This document shows positions 5,228 to 6,411 of a stretch of 6,411 bases of DNA, piece by piece. This DNA comes from an uncultured Kiritimatiellota bacterium (GTDB taxonomy: Bacteria > Verrucomicrobiota > Kiritimatiellia > RFP12 > UBA1067): positions 1 to 6,411 of the forward strand of contig CAKULR010000098.1 of the NCBI GenBank assembly GCA_934667295.1. Reading direction: 5' to 3'. Under the pieces are notes generated by a model that saw only the letters and a program-made list of their open reading frames with translations, ran no database searches and was not told the DNA's origin. The position numbers were made by a program, and so were the translations under genes. The first letter of the stretch is position 1; each line of letters starts with the position of its first letter.

Positions 5228-5248
5228 CGTTCCGAAGTGAAATCGCGC
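5228..5248 (+). repeat. 21-bp exact repeat, copy 2
   Basis: Exact match to 4557-4577. Here it adjoins hairpin copy D and forms a stem-loop with it through GCGCGA (5221-5226) and TCGCGC (5243-5248). Because copy D is on the minus strand, the relative orientation of the two modules differs from the first locus. Confidence 0.8.
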
Positions 5249-5290
5249 AGAACACAACGGGAGACGCGCCGACACGCGGGCGCATCCGGC

Positions 5291-6411
5291 TCATCGTTCC
5301 GGGCGGAAGAGTCCGAGTCGGAGGATGGGCAGGATGCGTTCCGCGAGCGTGTGGTCGAGGTCGAAGAGCGCGACGCCCGCCATCCCCGCGCGCCGGGCCG
5401 CGTTGACCTGGTCGACCACCTGCGCCGGCGTGAGACTGCTCTCGTTCGCCGTCACCCCGAGGCCGGAAATGAGGTGCCGCGCGCGCTGTTTCGTGTTCGC
5501 CTGGCGCGCGACGGCGGCGGCGTACCGCGCGGGGCTCCCGAAGTAGTTCATCGGCACCGCGTAGTCGACGAGCCCCCCGTCGATCCACGCCGCCCAGTCC
5601 TGCCCCACGGACGCGACGCACGACGGATAGCCCGGCAGCACGGCCGCCGTGAGCCAGGCGCGCGGACGCACCGTCCGCATCCGCCCCCGCACGGCCGCCA
5701 CGAACGCCCCGACCGCCGCCGCCGAGTTGCGCGGCTTCGCCGCCGCCCCCTCGTACCAACGCACGAAGTCCAGGTGTACGCCCGCGACGGGGTAGGCGCG
5801 CACGAGTTCGTCGAGGGCGGAGAGGAGATGCCAACGGAGATCCGGGTTCGACGGGTCCAGGTACTCCGTCAGGTGCCCCGCCCGGTCCTTCAGCCGCCAC
5901 CCCCGCTTCGCGAGGGACGCGAGCCGGGCCTTCGACCCGCGCGTCGCGTTGAAACAGAGGAACCACGCATGGACGCGCACGCCCGTGCCGCGCGCCGCCG
6001 CGAGGCACGCGGCAAGCGGGTCCCCTTTTTCAAGGCAGACCTGCGATTGCGGCAGGATGCGCGAGGGGTAGTGCGCGAAACCCGCCCCGGCGACGTTGAC
6101 GAAGAGGTCCGTGATCCCGTTCGCCCGCAGCAACCGCATCGTGCGCGGCCAGTCGCCCGGATAGAGCCCCTGCCCCGTATGGTCCCACACGGCGTGGCTC
6201 GCGCCCGGCCGCGGACGCTGCAGGCGGCCGTAGTCGCGTTCGGCGGCGAGGCGCGCCGCACGCCGCGCCTCCCTCGCGGACGCGCTCCAGCTCCCCGGCA
6301 CGGCCGCCGCCGCCATTTCAAGGAGCGTCCGCGCCTTGACCTCCACCGAGCCGGTCGCCCCGAAGAGGTTCGCCGCCCACCAGCCTCCCGGCACGCGCAC
6401 GACCTGGACGG
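5291..6411 (-). CDS. Glycoside hydrolase-like protein, GHL10/DUF187-type TIM barrel, C-terminal part (5' end outside window)
   Basis: Predicted (beta/alpha)8-barrel enzyme acting on an unknown glycan. The frame is open to the window edge, so the start is missing; a GTG at 6400 is in frame, but coding sense (VQVV) continues upstream and no Shine-Dalgarno can be judged. Residue numbers here count from that GTG. The order of motifs fits the GHL10 family: VWDHTGQGLYPGDWPRTMRL (71-90), ANGITDLFVNVAGAGFAHYP (93-112), VRVHAWFLCFN (141-151), then GWRLKDRAGHLTEYLDPSNP (167-186), and GVHLDFVRWYEG (207-218). The last has Asp211 at the position of the conserved acid of the GIHLDYIRY-type motif, a candidate catalytic residue. 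LVDYAVPMNYF (277-287) and GVALFDLDHT (342-351) complete the barrel. About 65 residues precede the barrel and may belong to another domain. The TGA stop is at 5293-5291. The convergent neighbour is the repeat spacer; no functional link to the pump is evident. Confidence 0.85.
   Translation of the reverse strand, partial: VQVVRVPGGWWAANLFGATGSVEVKARTLLEMAAAAVPGSWSASAREARRAARLAAERDYGRLQRPRPGASHAVWDHTGQGLYPGDWPRTMRLLRANGITDLFVNVAGAGFAHYPSRILPQSQVCLEKGDPLAACLAAARGTGVRVHAWFLCFNATRGSKARLASLAKRGWRLKDRAGHLTEYLDPSNPDLRWHLLSALDELVRAYPVAGVHLDFVRWYEGAAAKPRNSAAAVGAFVAAVRGRMRTVRPRAWLTAAVLPGYPSCVASVGQDWAAWIDGGLVDYAVPMNYFGSPARYAAAVARQANTKQRARHLISGLGVTANESSLTPAQVVDQVNAARRAGMAGVALFDLDHTLAERILPILRLGLFRPER

Larger units (their letters stand above)
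4497..5290. other. Repeat-rich spacer without a convincing protein gene
   Basis: Nearly 800 bp separate the efflux promoter from the end of the glycosidase-like gene. About 4500-4680 is G+C-rich and holds the first 21-bp word and hairpin copy C. About 4680-5160 is distinctly A+T-richer than the flanking genes and holds the fold-back cluster and the CAAAG dyad. About 5140-5290 holds tandem and purine repeats, copy D and the second 21-bp word. Open frames here are short, lack family resemblance and run through repeats. No tRNA or rRNA was recognised. No clear rho-independent terminator with a T-run was found after the glycosidase-like gene. Confidence 0.7.

Noticed and set aside
3703..5248. CRISPR array
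   Set aside because: Repeat copies are few, unevenly spaced and in both orientations, with no unit spacing or cas genes.
5139..6008. Minus-strand 289-codon frame overlapping the glycosidase-like gene
   Set aside because: Arg/Gly/Ala-rich shadow in another frame of the GHL10 coding region, continuing into the repeats.

Overview
The window is G+C-rich and Gram-negative in character: it encodes a tripartite RND drug efflux pump, which only makes sense in a cell with two membranes. The phylum cannot be fixed from sequence alone. The repeat-laden spacer and a GHL10-type (DUF187) glycoside hydrolase would fit a Verrucomicrobiota/Kiritimatiellota/Lentisphaerota-type genome, but this is a low-confidence guess. 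All convincing genes lie on the minus strand.

Right to left along the transcript, an efflux operon fills positions 4496 to 1. A near-perfect sigma70-type promoter has a 22-bp operator palindrome laid across its -35/-10 region. It drives a TetR/AcrR-type repressor (4422-3682), then an RND periplasmic adaptor (3677-2463), then an AcrB/MexB-like HAE-1 transporter (2456 to beyond position 1, about 818 codons visible). Gaps between the genes are 4 and 6 nt, and each downstream Shine-Dalgarno overlaps the preceding stop codon, so they should be co-transcribed and translationally coupled. The likely logic is autoregulation: the repressor shuts off its own gene and the pump together until a ligand releases it. 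No outer-membrane channel gene is visible.

From about 4500 to 5290 there is no convincing gene. This spacer, clearly more A+T-rich in its middle than the flanks, is packed with repeats. They include copies of a hairpin repeat family (head CGGGAGGGRCG, then a short stem-loop), a duplicated 21-bp word, a cluster of mutually exclusive GC-rich fold-back arms, a CAAAG-type dyad repeat, a short 8-nt tandem repeat and a homopurine run. A 22-codon ORF with a good Shine-Dalgarno is possible but unproven.

The most notable observation is that two copies of the hairpin repeat sit head to head INSIDE the 3' end of the repressor gene. They encode most of a 36-residue C-terminal tail beyond the usual TetR fold and place a foldable inverted repeat in the mRNA just upstream of the pump genes.

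The right end (5291 to 6411) holds the C-terminal part of a GHL10-type glycoside hydrolase-like protein, whose start lies outside the window.
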